Shown: positions 34,283 through 43,030 of the stretch, in pieces
Numbering within the stretch: position 1 is the first letter of the stretch
How the letters are laid out: each line of letters opens with the position of its first letter
Assembly: GCA_949291675.1 (NCBI GenBank)
Contig: CASEWR010000110.1
Span: forward strand, 1-49,531
DNA: 49,531 nt
Direction of reading: 5' to 3'
DNA from: an uncultured Desulfovibrio sp.
GTDB lineage: Bacteria; Desulfobacterota; Desulfovibrionia; Desulfovibrionales; Desulfovibrionaceae
Notes under the pieces: generated by a model
What the model was told of the DNA's origin: nothing
The model's database searches: none
What the model saw: only the letters and a program-made list of their open reading frames with translations
Position numbers and translations under genes: made by a program

Positions 34283-36270
34283 TGCAGGCAGGGACAACAC
34301 TGCTGGCAAGATGCTGGACAGCACTCAGGCAGGACAGAACAGGCTGCATAGCCCTTGCTGTGCTCTGTCTTGTCGGGGCAGCAGGCATCCTTGCCCCGCT
34401 GCTTGCTCCCTGCGATCCCCTGGCCCTGGATGTGACCAGGAAGCTGCAGACCTTTAGTGCAGCGCACTGGCTTGGCACGGATCACCTGGGGCGCGATGTG
34501 CTCTCGCGCCTGTTGTACGGCATACGCACCACCTTAGGCTTCGCAGTGCTGACCATGTTTCTCACAGTCAGCATTGGCACGCTGCTCGGCATGCTGGCAG
34601 GCTATCTGCGGGGCAGGACAGACACTGTGCTCATGCGCCTGTGCGATGTGGTCATGGCCTTTCCCGGCGAGGTGCTCATTCTGGCTGTGGTGGGCATGCT
34701 GGGGCCGGGCATCGGGCATGTGGTCTTTGCCTGCGTCCTTGCCAAGTGGCCCTGGTACACCCGCATGATACGCACCATTGTGCAGCAGTATGCGGGCATG
34801 AACTATGTCCTGTCCGCCAGGGTGACAGGCTTTTCCACAGCAACCATCCTGCGCCGCCACATCCTGCCCTGCGCCCTGGGCGAGATCCTGGTGCTGGCCA
34901 CCCTGGACACCGGCGCAGTGGTCCTGCTCATCTCAGCACTCTCCTTTCTGGGACTTGGTGTGCAGCCCCCGGCACCGGAATGGGGCATGATGCTTGCTGA
35001 GGCCCGCAACAGCATGGCCCTCTATCCGCAGCACATGCTGGCTCCGGGCCTGGCCATACTGCTGGTGGTGGCGGCCTTCAACTTCCTTGGCGATGCCCTG
35101 CGCGATGCCCTGGACCCCTGGCACAGACAGGGCGCAGGCCTGCAACGACCCCGCTCCCTGCCGGGGCTGTGCCGCAGCTGTGTGCGCAGCCTGACAGAAT
35201 GCCTCAGTCCTGGCCTGCGCAGAAAGCAAGCGCAGCCGTCCTCTGCAGGCGCGCCTGCACCTGCCACAGCGCCTGCCCCAGCGCCTTCCCAGGAGGGTCG
35301 CGCTGGCCCTGATGCTGGCCCTGATGCTGGCCAGGAGACTGGCCCGGCAGGTGGTACAGCGGCCGGCCCGGCAGCTGCCACAACATCTGGCCCGGAGGCA
35401 GGCCCGGCAGCTGCCCCTGCAGCAGAGGCTGCCAGCCAGGTACAGGCACAGACAGACCTTGTCCTGCAGGCAGACCATGTCAGTGTCTGTGAGGCCAGGA
35501 CAGGCAGGGTGCTGGTCTCGGATGTGAGTTTCAGCCTGGCAAAGGGTACCTGCCTTGGCATTGTGGGGGAGAGCGGCTCAGGCAAGACCCTGCTGTGCCG
35601 CTCCCTCATGGGCCTTCTGCCTGCAGGCCTTACTGCCAGGGGACGCTTCTTCTTTGAGGGGCAGGACATGCTGTGCCTTTCAGCTGAAAAGGCCCGCAGC
35701 CTGCGCGGCAGGGGCATGGGCGTCATTCTGCAGCAGTCTGCCTCAGCCCTGGATCCTTTGTTCACAGTGGGCAGTCAGCTCACAGCCATTGTCCAGGACA
35801 GGCTGGGAGTGAGCAGGGCAGCAGCAGCCGAGCGTGTGCTGATGCATCTGGATATTGTCAATCTGCCGGCTTCTGTCTGTGCCTGCTACCCGCATCAGCT
35901 CTCAGGCGGCATGCTGCAGCGCTGCACCATTGCCCTGGCCATGGCCCTGGAGTCCAGACTCATTGTGGCAGATGAGCCTACCACAGCACTGGACGCTGCC
36001 AACCAGAAGGACGTGCTGCTGCACTTTGCGCATATGCGCAGGCACTATCAGACCAGCCTGGTGATCGTGTCCCATGATCTTGCAGCTGTGCAGATGCTGG
36101 CTGACGAGGTGCTGGTCATGCACAAGGGGCAGTGCGTGGAGCAGGGCCCTGCAGCCAGGGTCTTTTATGCACCACAGCATGAACACACCCGCCACCTTGT
36201 GCGCACCCGCCTGGCGCTGACAAAGGCCGCGGCACAGTTTTTCGGAGACAGCTATGCAGGCAGGAACTGA
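34282..36270 (+). CDS. NikC-NikD fusion: nickel permease joined to ATPase
   Basis: A single 662-residue frame carries what are normally two proteins. Residues 1-281 are a complete NikC permease: six membrane segments, WLGTDHLGRDVLSRLLYG and the C-terminal FNFLGDALRDALDP that usually ends NikC. Residues 282-392 are a linker rich in Ala, Gly and Pro, partly coded by 12-base tandem repeats. Residues 393-662 are a NikD ATPase: Walker A GESGSGKT (429-436), signature LSGGM (540-544) and Walker B Asp564-Glu565. The start overlaps the nikB stop by one base. The fused protein would place one ATPase on each NikC. Confidence 0.9.
   Translation: MQAGTTLLARCWTALRQDRTGCIALAVLCLVGAAGILAPLLAPCDPLALDVTRKLQTFSAAHWLGTDHLGRDVLSRLLYGIRTTLGFAVLTMFLTVSIGTLLGMLAGYLRGRTDTVLMRLCDVVMAFPGEVLILAVVGMLGPGIGHVVFACVLAKWPWYTRMIRTIVQQYAGMNYVLSARVTGFSTATILRRHILPCALGEILVLATLDTGAVVLLISALSFLGLGVQPPAPEWGMMLAEARNSMALYPQHMLAPGLAILLVVAAFNFLGDALRDALDPWHRQGAGLQRPRSLPGLCRSCVRSLTECLSPGLRRKQAQPSSAGAPAPATAPAPAPSQEGRAGPDAGPDAGQETGPAGGTAAGPAAATTSGPEAGPAAAPAAEAASQVQAQTDLVLQADHVSVCEARTGRVLVSDVSFSLAKGTCLGIVGESGSGKTLLCRSLMGLLPAGLTARGRFFFEGQDMLCLSAEKARSLRGRGMGVILQQSASALDPLFTVGSQLTAIVQDRLGVSRAAAAERVLMHLDIVNLPASVCACYPHQLSGGMLQRCTIALAMALESRLIVADEPTTALDAANQKDVLLHFAHMRRHYQTSLVIVSHDLAAVQMLADEVLVMHKGQCVEQGPAARVFYAPQHEHTRHLVRTRLALTKAAAQFFGDSYAGRN
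35303..35350 (+). repeat. 12-bp repeat array in the NikC-NikD linker
   Basis: Four in-frame 12-base units starting CTGGCC (35303, 35315, 35327, 35339); the first two are identical. They encode Gly-Pro-Asp-Ala-type tetrapeptides. Confidence 0.8.
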
Positions 36271-37306
36271 CAGGAACACAGATCGCACTGCCGGCCAGGG
36301 GATCGGCCAGAGCATCGGTCAGGGCATCGGCCAGGACACAGGGCAGGACGCAGGCCAGCCTGCCCTGCCCGGTCAGGCGGCTCAGCCAGCTCAGCCAGTT
36401 CAGGCGGCCCAGGCAGAACTGGCGGCTCAGGCGGCCCCCTTTCTGCGCATACAGCATGTCTGGAAGTCCTATCCGGGCAGGCAGGCATCAGGCCTGTTCA
36501 GGCCCCTGATGCGGCCCATTCTGCAGGATGTCTGCCTTGAGCTTCGCAAAGGGACAGTGCTCGGCCTGCTCGGGGAGAGCGGCTCCGGCAAGAGTACCCT
36601 GGCCCGTCTGCTGCTGGGCCTGGAAAAGCCGGATCAGGGCAGTATTCTCCTGGAGGGCGAGGCGCCGTCACAGTGGCTTTCCGCCCATCCCGGCAGGTGC
36701 GCTGTGGTCTTCCAGGACTATGCCACCTCGCTCAATCCCCTCTCTTCTGTGGAACAGTGTCTGGCTGAGGGCCTGTTTGCAGCCGGCATGCGCAGGGCAG
36801 GGCTGAAGAAGGCCCGGGCAGGAAAACGTTCCGGCGAGGGTTCTGGCGAGGGTGCCCCTGCGCGTCCGGCAGAATGTCCAAAAGCACGTCTGGGAGCGCG
36901 TCTGGACGACCGTCTGGACGACTTGCTTGTGCAGGTCGGCCTCTCGCCGTCTCTGCGCCCGCGTTCCGTGCTTGAGCTGTCCGGCGGCCAGCGGCAGCGC
37001 GTCTGCCTAGCCAGGGCACTTGCCACAGACGCGCAGTTCATCATCCTGGATGAGGCTGTCAGCGCCCTGGATGTCTCGGTGCAGGCAGAGATCGTAGAGC
37101 TTTTGCAGACGCTGCGGGGAGAGAGAACCTGGCTGTTCATCACCCATGACGTGCAGCTGGCGGCACTTGTGTGCGACAGCATCTGTGTACTGCACAAGGG
37201 CGTGCTCTCGCCTCCAGTCAGTGCCAGCACCATGGGCACGCAGGCCCCGCCAGCCCTGAAACGGCTTCTTGCGTCCACGCTCTTCTTCCAGTCGGACTTT
37301 GTCTGA
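36254..37306 (+). CDS. nikE: Nickel ABC transporter ATPase NikE with repeat-coded N-terminus
   Basis: Second ATPase of the importer. The product has 350 residues, against about 268 in Escherichia coli. The extra length is an N-terminal Gln/Gly/Ala-rich segment (1-62), coded by 12-base and then 9-base repeats, and an Arg/Gly insert near residues 185-215. The core has Walker A GESGSGKST (107-115), LSGGQ (242-246) and ILDEAVSALD, the DEAVS form also found in NikE of Escherichia coli. The start overlaps nikCD by 17 bases with GGAG upstream. Confidence 0.9.
   Translation: MQAGTDRNTDRTAGQGIGQSIGQGIGQDTGQDAGQPALPGQAAQPAQPVQAAQAELAAQAAPFLRIQHVWKSYPGRQASGLFRPLMRPILQDVCLELRKGTVLGLLGESGSGKSTLARLLLGLEKPDQGSILLEGEAPSQWLSAHPGRCAVVFQDYATSLNPLSSVEQCLAEGLFAAGMRRAGLKKARAGKRSGEGSGEGAPARPAECPKARLGARLDDRLDDLLVQVGLSPSLRPRSVLELSGGQRQRVCLARALATDAQFIILDEAVSALDVSVQAEIVELLQTLRGERTWLFITHDVQLAALVCDSICVLHKGVLSPPVSASTMGTQAPPALKRLLASTLFFQSDFV
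36293..36433 (+). repeat. 12-bp then 9-bp tandem repeats in nikE 5' end
   Basis: Six 12-base units beginning GGCCAG or a near variant run from 36293 to 36364. From 36371 to about 36433 units of nine bases (GGTCAGGCG, GCTCAGCCA, GCTCAGCCA and so on) follow. Both periods keep the reading frame. Confidence 0.82.
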
Positions 37307-37345
37307 GCGTGTCTGAAGAATGTCTGAAGAATGTCTGAAGCGTGT
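37303..37345 (+). repeat. 11-bp tandem repeat across the nikE stop codon
   Basis: CTGAAGAATGT is repeated (37313, 37324), flanked by variant units at 37303 and 37335. The nikE TGA stop lies inside the first unit. Confidence 0.85.
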
Positions 37346-37953
37346 CTGGCGCCGGTCGTACACCAGCGCTGTGCCCTGCCTGAAGCCCTGTCTGAAGCAG
37401 GTTTGAAGCAGGTCGCATGACTTGCCGCACAGGACACGAAACCCGAAAAAAAGCGGCCTCGCAGGGCTTGCGCAAAATTTTTGCGGCGCACAGGAGAGCA
37501 CAGTGCAGGCGTATTGTGCTGACAGCTCTTCCTGTTGCGCCGCAGTTCCTTTTGTGTTGTGCAGGGCAGGCAAGGTCTTTTTTTTGCAAAGTGAAGATGC
37601 TCTGACAGTATATGCAGTTGTCAGAAAGTGTAATACATGAAATTTCAGCAAAGAAACAGGCTGAATTTCTGTATAAAGTATTTTGAAACCAGGTTATAGA
37701 GACGTGAGGTACTGTAGTAAGGCTGTGTTCTGTGTACACTGCCTCTGAGAAAAAATTTCCAAAAGTTGTGGAAATATGTCATTGTGCAGTGACGCAGTAT
37801 GGCAGTGCCTGTCATTTTTCCGGCTGCACCCATACTGATGCCGGTTTGTGTGCATAGAGCCACAGAGCAGGCCATACAGAGTGCCAGGTAGTGCGCTGCA
37901 CTGAATCGCAGGGAAGCACACAGCAACACATGGAAGCACAGACGGAGTCCCGC
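37307..37953. other. 647-base gap between nikE and the SNF2 gene
   Basis: After the 11-bp array come GAAGCAGG words and, at 37471-37485, the palindrome CGCAAAATTTTTGCG. From about 37590 to 37790 the DNA is AT-rich, with an imperfect hairpin (37639-37649 with 37660-37669, one bulge). This AT-rich stretch is the likely promoter zone of the SNF2 gene, but no clear -35/-10 pair was found. No gene is supported. Confidence 0.55.
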
Positions 37954-40650
37954 ATGTCCAGACTGAACAGGTCCTTCACAGATATTTCTCTGACGCTCAC
38001 ACCCTTCGGGACACTGCGTTTTGCAGCAGGTTCTGACGGGTCTGAGCTGTCTGACTGTGTCTGGCAGGAAGGATTGTTTTTGCTTGGTGCAGCCAGAGAC
38101 AGTACTGCAGGGCCAGTGCAGCAGTTCTGGGGCAGACTGGCAGCAGCCTGTATCAGGGAGCTGTGCCACGCGGCAAATCCCGAGGCACCGTCTCCGCTGG
38201 AAGCAGATGCCCTGCAGGCCATTCCCCTGCCTGAGGTGCCGGGCTCCTGGCTGGCCATGGCGCCGCCCATGCCTGGCGGCGAGTATCTTTCCGAGAGCGT
38301 TGTCCAGCACATCTGGGAGGAGCTGCTGGCATGGTGTGCCAGCCAGGTGACAGCATACCGGGGACTCACGCCCTTTTTGCAGGCATACGCTCCCAAATGG
38401 CAGCAGGTAGGCAGGGTCTTCTTCCACCTGGCAGAGAACAAGCTCAATACCGAGCGCCCCTTTGTCTTTCTGGCAACCTACACCACAGGCTTCAATGCCT
38501 CAGGGCAGCTCAAACACACGCCGCTTTCCAGGGCCCTGCAGTACTACGGGGCCGAGAACAATGTGACAGCCCTGAAGCATCTGCTGCAGCCTGTGATGTG
38601 CACAGCAGAGCATCTGCCCTGGGTCAGCGCCATGGTGGAAAGCAAGGCACTGTTTGCTCCCCGTGCCTGGCTTCCGGCACAGGCCTATACCTTCCTCACC
38701 TCTGTTCCGGTGATGGAAGAGGACGGCATAGGCGTGCGCCTTCCGGACTGGTGGAAGAAGCGGGCCCGTCCCAGGGTGAAGGTCAGCATCTCAAACACCG
38801 GCACAAAGCAGAAGTCGCTCACCCAGGCCATGGCCTCCTTTGACATCAGCCTGGCCCTGGGAGACGAGACACTGACAGAAGAAGAGCTGCAGGAGCTTCT
38901 GGCAGCAGAATGCGGCCTGACCTTCTTCAAGGGCCAGTGGGTCGAAGTGGACAGGGAAAAGCTGCAGCAGGTGCTCAGCTACTGGGAACAGGTCCAGGCC
39001 TCTGCAGATGGTGTCTCCTGTCTGCAGGGTCTGCGCATGCTCGCAGGCTTTGGCAGCGATGCTGCAGACATGAGTGCAGAGGAGCAGGAGGACATACAGC
39101 AGTGGTCCCTCCTTGAGGCCGGTGCAGGCTTCAGGGAGCTTTTCCAGGCTGCCAGAGGCGAGATAGCCACGGATGAGGGCAACATCCCCGGGCTTGAGGC
39201 TGTGCTGCGTCCCTATCAGGTCTATGGCGTCAGCTGGATGCGTCTGCTCGGCCGCCTCGGCATGGGCGCCTGCCTTGCTGATGACATGGGCCTTGGCAAG
39301 ACTGTGCAGGTGCTGGCCCTGTTGCTGAGCGAAAAGGAGCGGGAAAAGGACCTGCCGCCGAGCCTGCTCATTGTGCCTGCCTCGCTGCTTGCCAACTGGA
39401 AGGCTGAGGCAGCCCGCTTTGCCCCGAGCCTGCGCTTTTTCATTGTGCATCCTTCAGAACAGGCTGTGCCGCGCACGCTCAAGGCCATGGAGCAGAAGGG
39501 CCTGGATGAACTTGATCTGGTCATCACGACCTATTCCTTCTGCTCGCGCTTAACCTGGCTCAAGGAAGTCTCCTGGCGGCGCATCATCCTGGATGAGGCA
39601 CAGGCCATCAAGAATGCCGGAACAGGGCAGAGCAAGGCTGTGCGGGCACTTTCCGGCACATGCCGCATTGCCATGACCGGAACGCCCATTGAAAACAGTC
39701 TTGCTGACCTGTGGGCGCTCTTTGACTTTCTCAATCCCGGCCTGCTTGGCTCTGCAAAATCCTTTGGCGAGGATGTGGCTGCCATGGAAAAGAGCAGGCA
39801 GGGCCTTGCACCCCTGCGCCGGGTGACAGCACCCTACATTCTGCGCAGGCTCAAGACAGACAAGCGCATCATTGATTCGCTGCCTGACAAGATTGAAACC
39901 AATCTCATCTGCTCTCTCACGAAAGAGCAGGCCAGGATCTATCAGCAGCTGGTCAAAAAGATAGAGAAGGGCATGGAGGAAGGTGGCAGTGGCAGAGAAC
40001 TGCGCATGCTGCAGTACATCACCCTGCTCAAGCAGCTGTGCAACCATCCTGCCCAGGCAGGCATCATTGCCGAGTCCGGCAGCAACTATGCTCCAGAGCG
40101 TTCCGGCAAGTTCAAGCGCATAGGCGAACTGTGCACGGAGATTGCCTCCCGCCAGGAACGAGTGCTCATCTTCACCCAGTTCAAGGAGATCATCGAGCCC
40201 TTGTCAGACTATCTTGCCGGCATCTTCGGCAGGCCGGGGCTGAGCCTGCATGGCAGTGTGGCTGTGAAAAAGCGCGGTGAGCTTGTCCGTGACTTTCAGC
40301 GTGAAGACGGTCCGCCCTTCTTCATTCTCTCGTTGAAGGCCGGCGGCACAGGGCTCAACCTGACCAGGGCCTCCCATGTCATTCACTTTGACCGCTGGTG
40401 GAACCCTGCTGTGGAGAATCAGGCAACGGACAGAGCCTTCCGCATAGGCCAGAAGAACAATGTCCTGGTGCACAAGTGCATTACCAGGGGAACCATAGAA
40501 GAACACATAGACCAGATCCTGCAGCGCAAAGGGGCTTTGTCTGAAAGCGTTCTGGGCTCTGTGGAGGAGAGCATCACCTCCATGAGTGATGCGGAATTTC
40601 TTGACCTTGTCCGGCTTGATCTCAAGCGGGCAGTGGAGGATCAGGCATGA
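37954..40650 (+). CDS. SNF2-family ATPase (Swi2/Snf2 translocase)
   Basis: DNA-translocating ATPase of superfamily 2; bacterial members remodel protein-DNA complexes or stalled RNA polymerase. The product has 898 residues from ATG 37954, chosen for GGAG six bases upstream; starts at 37930 or 37891 are possible. An uncharacterised N-terminal half (to about 415) precedes the SNF2_N domain: RPYQVYGVSWM, GLGKT (446-450), DEAQ (547-550) and TGTPIENSLADLW. The helicase C domain has SLKAGGTGLNLT, HFDRWWNPAVENQATDRAFRIGQ. It overlaps the SWIM gene by four bases (ATGA). Confidence 0.92.
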   Translation: MSRLNRSFTDISLTLTPFGTLRFAAGSDGSELSDCVWQEGLFLLGAARDSTAGPVQQFWGRLAAACIRELCHAANPEAPSPLEADALQAIPLPEVPGSWLAMAPPMPGGEYLSESVVQHIWEELLAWCASQVTAYRGLTPFLQAYAPKWQQVGRVFFHLAENKLNTERPFVFLATYTTGFNASGQLKHTPLSRALQYYGAENNVTALKHLLQPVMCTAEHLPWVSAMVESKALFAPRAWLPAQAYTFLTSVPVMEEDGIGVRLPDWWKKRARPRVKVSISNTGTKQKSLTQAMASFDISLALGDETLTEEELQELLAAECGLTFFKGQWVEVDREKLQQVLSYWEQVQASADGVSCLQGLRMLAGFGSDAADMSAEEQEDIQQWSLLEAGAGFRELFQAARGEIATDEGNIPGLEAVLRPYQVYGVSWMRLLGRLGMGACLADDMGLGKTVQVLALLLSEKEREKDLPPSLLIVPASLLANWKAEAARFAPSLRFFIVHPSEQAVPRTLKAMEQKGLDELDLVITTYSFCSRLTWLKEVSWRRIILDEAQAIKNAGTGQSKAVRALSGTCRIAMTGTPIENSLADLWALFDFLNPGLLGSAKSFGEDVAAMEKSRQGLAPLRRVTAPYILRRLKTDKRIIDSLPDKIETNLICSLTKEQARIYQQLVKKIEKGMEEGGSGRELRMLQYITLLKQLCNHPAQAGIIAESGSNYAPERSGKFKRIGELCTEIASRQERVLIFTQFKEIIEPLSDYLAGIFGRPGLSLHGSVAVKKRGELVRDFQREDGPPFFILSLKAGGTGLNLTRASHVIHFDRWWNPAVENQATDRAFRIGQKNNVLVHKCITRGTIEEHIDQILQRKGALSESVLGSVEESITSMSDAEFLDLVRLDLKRAVEDQA

Positions 40651-42320
40651 GCTGGGGCAGAGGATACGGCTACGGCTATTTTGGTGAGTACGTCAGTGTG
40701 GGTGAGAAGCGCAGATCAGCCGAGAAGAAGGTCAGCGAGCTGCGCAAGAAGGACAAGGACATCATGCCCATCCCTGCCTTCTCGGACAGGCTGATTGCCC
40801 ACTCCTTCTGGGGCAGGAGCTGGTGCGACAACATGCAGAGCTACTCGGACTACGAGAACCGTCTGCCCAGGGGCAGGCAGTATGTGCGCCACGGCTGCGT
40901 CTGTGATTTGCGCATCAATGAAGGCCAGGTCACAGCCCTTGTGAACGGCTCAAGCCTCTACAAGGTGCGGATTACCATCGACAAGCTCTCTGAGGAGCGC
41001 ACAAAGCAGCTGCAGGAGCTGCTGCAGGGCAGGATCTCTTCACTGCTGGACATGCTGCAGGGCAAGATTCCCAGGGATGTCAAGGAGCTTGTCGGGGACC
41101 CGAAGAACGGCATCATTCCCTTCCCGAAGGAAATTCATTTCACCTGCAGCTGCCCGGACAGCGCCGGACTCTGCAAGCATATTGCGGCTGTGTTGTACGG
41201 CATAGGCAGGCGTCTGGACACGGATCCGGGTGTGCTCTTCACCTTGCGCGGTCTGGATCCGGAACTTCTGTGCACGCCTGCCCAGCTTGATCTCACAGCG
41301 GAACACACGGAGGAAAGTCTCTCCGGAGGCGAGGATCTCAGTGCCCTGTTCGGCATTGATCTTGGTGACATGGGGGCAGAGGATCAGGCAGCAGCCCTGG
41401 GTGTGCCTGCCGAACCCGCACCGGCCACAGCTGCAGCCACTGCCCGGCCGGCTGACGGGGAAACGGCAAAGAAGCCGCAGCGCAGGAAGAAGGCGAGTGC
41501 CGGGGAAACCAGCAAACAGGCGGACAGTGAGCCTGCCGGAACAAGCTCCGGGACGAGTGCCGGAACGAGTACCAGGACGAGTGCAAGGAAGACCAGGGCC
41601 GCAAAAGCCAAAACAGAGGCTGCCAAAACAGAGGCTGCAGAGCGCAGCGAGAGTCCTGCACGTCCTGCAAAGACGGAAAGCACAGGCCGTGCAGCCCGTA
41701 CCACGAAGACACAGGCTGCGGCGCGTACCACCAGGACAACCCGTGCCACCCGGACAGCGCGTCCAGCCAGTGATGAGCAGACTAAGACTGCGGCCCGCAG
41801 CACCCGTGCGGCCCGGACTGCCAGTACTGAGCCTGCAGCGCGCACAGAAGAGACAGCCCGCAGCACCCGCAGCACCCGTGCGGCCCGGACTGCCAGTACT
41901 GAGCCTGCAGCAGCCCGGCCAGCGGCTCAGGCTGCTGTCGCTGTCCAGGCTGCTGCTGTGCCCCATGCCGGCCAGGCAGTGCCTGCAGCCACTGTGGCAT
42001 CCGCGGCATCCGCGGAGAAGACACAGACGAGCGAGTCCGGGCCGGTTGCGGCTGCCAGGACAGGGACTGCGGTCTCTGTGCAACCGTCCTCCGTACAGCC
42101 GCCCTTTGACAGCAAGCATCCCACCTCGGAAGGCCTGCGGGCCCTGGTTACGCTTTCCGGCAGAACTGAAGAGGAGGTGAGCTATCTGATGCGCATCAGC
42201 AGAGTCACGCTCAAGCGCTGGCTTGCCCAGGACCCGGGCCCCCTGCGTGTGACAGGACCGAGTCTCAGCAAGATTGAGCTGTATCAGAAAAAGCTCATGA
42301 AGAATCTCGCCAGAAAGTAA
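40647..42320 (+). CDS. SWIM zinc-finger protein with histone-H1-like tail
   Basis: Partner of the SNF2 ATPase by four-base overlap; SNF2 and SWIM genes are often paired in bacteria. The product has 557 residues. The N-terminal part (1-165) is the conserved SWIM-associated region. The zinc site is Cys167-x-Cys169-x6-Cys176-x-His178. Residues about 255-480 form a tail of Ala, Thr, Arg, Lys and Pro like eukaryotic histone H1 or bacterial H1-like proteins, with an internal 72-base duplication. The last 65 residues (from about 492) form a folded domain, with EVSYLMRISRVTLKRWL resembling a helix-turn-helix. Roles of tail and C-terminus are inferred. Confidence 0.88.
   Translation: MSWGRGYGYGYFGEYVSVGEKRRSAEKKVSELRKKDKDIMPIPAFSDRLIAHSFWGRSWCDNMQSYSDYENRLPRGRQYVRHGCVCDLRINEGQVTALVNGSSLYKVRITIDKLSEERTKQLQELLQGRISSLLDMLQGKIPRDVKELVGDPKNGIIPFPKEIHFTCSCPDSAGLCKHIAAVLYGIGRRLDTDPGVLFTLRGLDPELLCTPAQLDLTAEHTEESLSGGEDLSALFGIDLGDMGAEDQAAALGVPAEPAPATAAATARPADGETAKKPQRRKKASAGETSKQADSEPAGTSSGTSAGTSTRTSARKTRAAKAKTEAAKTEAAERSESPARPAKTESTGRAARTTKTQAAARTTRTTRATRTARPASDEQTKTAARSTRAARTASTEPAARTEETARSTRSTRAARTASTEPAAARPAAQAAVAVQAAAVPHAGQAVPAATVASAASAEKTQTSESGPVAAARTGTAVSVQPSSVQPPFDSKHPTSEGLRALVTLSGRTEEEVSYLMRISRVTLKRWLAQDPGPLRVTGPSLSKIELYQKKLMKNLARK
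41798..41911 (+). repeat. 42-base perfect direct repeat in the SWIM tail
   Basis: Bases 41798-41839 are identical to 41870-41911, an offset of 72 bases (24 codons). The repeat encodes Ser-Thr-Arg-Ala-Ala-Arg-Thr-Ala-Ser-Thr-Glu-Pro-Ala-Ala in both copies. Confidence 0.92.
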
Positions 42321-42347
42321 GCCCGGGAACAGTGTCTCCCACAGTAC

Positions 42348-42382
42348 AAGACCGCCTGCGCACAGTGTGCACAGGCGGTCTT
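42348..42382. terminator. Hairpin between convergent SWIM gene and small minus gene
   Basis: Bases 42348-42358 (AAGACCGCCTG) pair perfectly with 42372-42382; the loop is partly self-complementary (GCACA with TGTGC). Little T-run on either strand. Confidence 0.75.
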
Positions 42383-42458
42383 CAATGTCTCCGGGCGTCC
42401 GGGTCTCGGGACGCCGGGACATTTCGGGGCTCAGGGCGGCGGTGTGCCGCGCATGGCC

Positions 42459-42842
42459 TCAGGCAACGGTGATGAAGTTGCCAAGCTCTGCCACAAGACG
42501 CTCGCCATCTTCCTTTGTGGCCGGGCAGGGCAGGGCTGAGAGCATGCCAAGGCCTTCCATGGCATCGTGATAGACTTCTGCGTCCCTGCCGGTCATGGCA
42601 AAGGCGTAGACAAAGGCATTGATGCTGAGAATGGCCATGACAGCAGCGCGCATGACAGCCATGTCGTCACGCCCCTCGCTCTCGTCGAGCAGGACTGCCT
42701 CAGGCTTGTGCTCTGCCTGCTGCATGGCAGTGCAGGCAGCCTCAAGGCTTGCAAAGGAGCGGATGGCAAAGCCGCGGGCGGCAAAGACATCCAGGGCAGG
42801 CTGGCATTTGTCCTGCATGGTACCAATATAGTAGAGTTCCAC
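42459..42842 (-). CDS. Small protein of unknown function, receiver-like
   Basis: The product has 127 residues from GTG 42842, with GGGAG seven bases before it. I do not recognise the family. It begins with a strand (VELYYIG), has an Ala-rich helix, then AVLLDESEGRDD, a strand followed by an acidic group as in response regulators, and a Met/Ala-rich helix. A degenerate receiver fold is possible. It lies 188 bases downstream of a NifX-family gene, after that gene's terminator, so it may have its own promoter. It may belong to the metal-cluster locus. Confidence 0.7.
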   Translation of the reverse strand: MELYYIGTMQDKCQPALDVFAARGFAIRSFASLEAACTAMQQAEHKPEAVLLDESEGRDDMAVMRAAVMAILSINAFVYAFAMTGRDAEVYHDAMEGLGMLSALPCPATKEDGERLVAELGNFITVA

Positions 42843-42988
42843 CTTCAGACTCCCTGATGTGACTTTCGTGGTTCGGGTCCCCGAGCCCCGGGCACAGGGC
42901 AAAAGACTCTGGTACGGAAGAGTTGCTGTGAGAGAAGTTTTGCTGACAAGAATGTGCGTGGCAAGGCTCGCGTCCCTGCATGGTGCGC

Positions 42989-43013
42989 AAAAGGCCCCGG
43001 GGAGCCCGGGGCC
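42989..43013 (-). terminator. Terminator of the NifX-family gene
   Basis: Bases 42993-43001 and 43005-43013 form a perfect 9-bp GGCCCCGGG stem. On the minus strand TTTT follows (42992-42989). It is 18 bases after the gene's stop codon. Confidence 0.75.
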
Positions 43014-43030
43014 GGGAACGGTTGCACGAC

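Noticed and set aside
37471-37485. CGCAAAATTTTTGCG as terminator of the nik operon
   Set aside because: The palindrome leaves a one-base loop, so it cannot form a normal hairpin; kept only as a possible protein site in the gap description.
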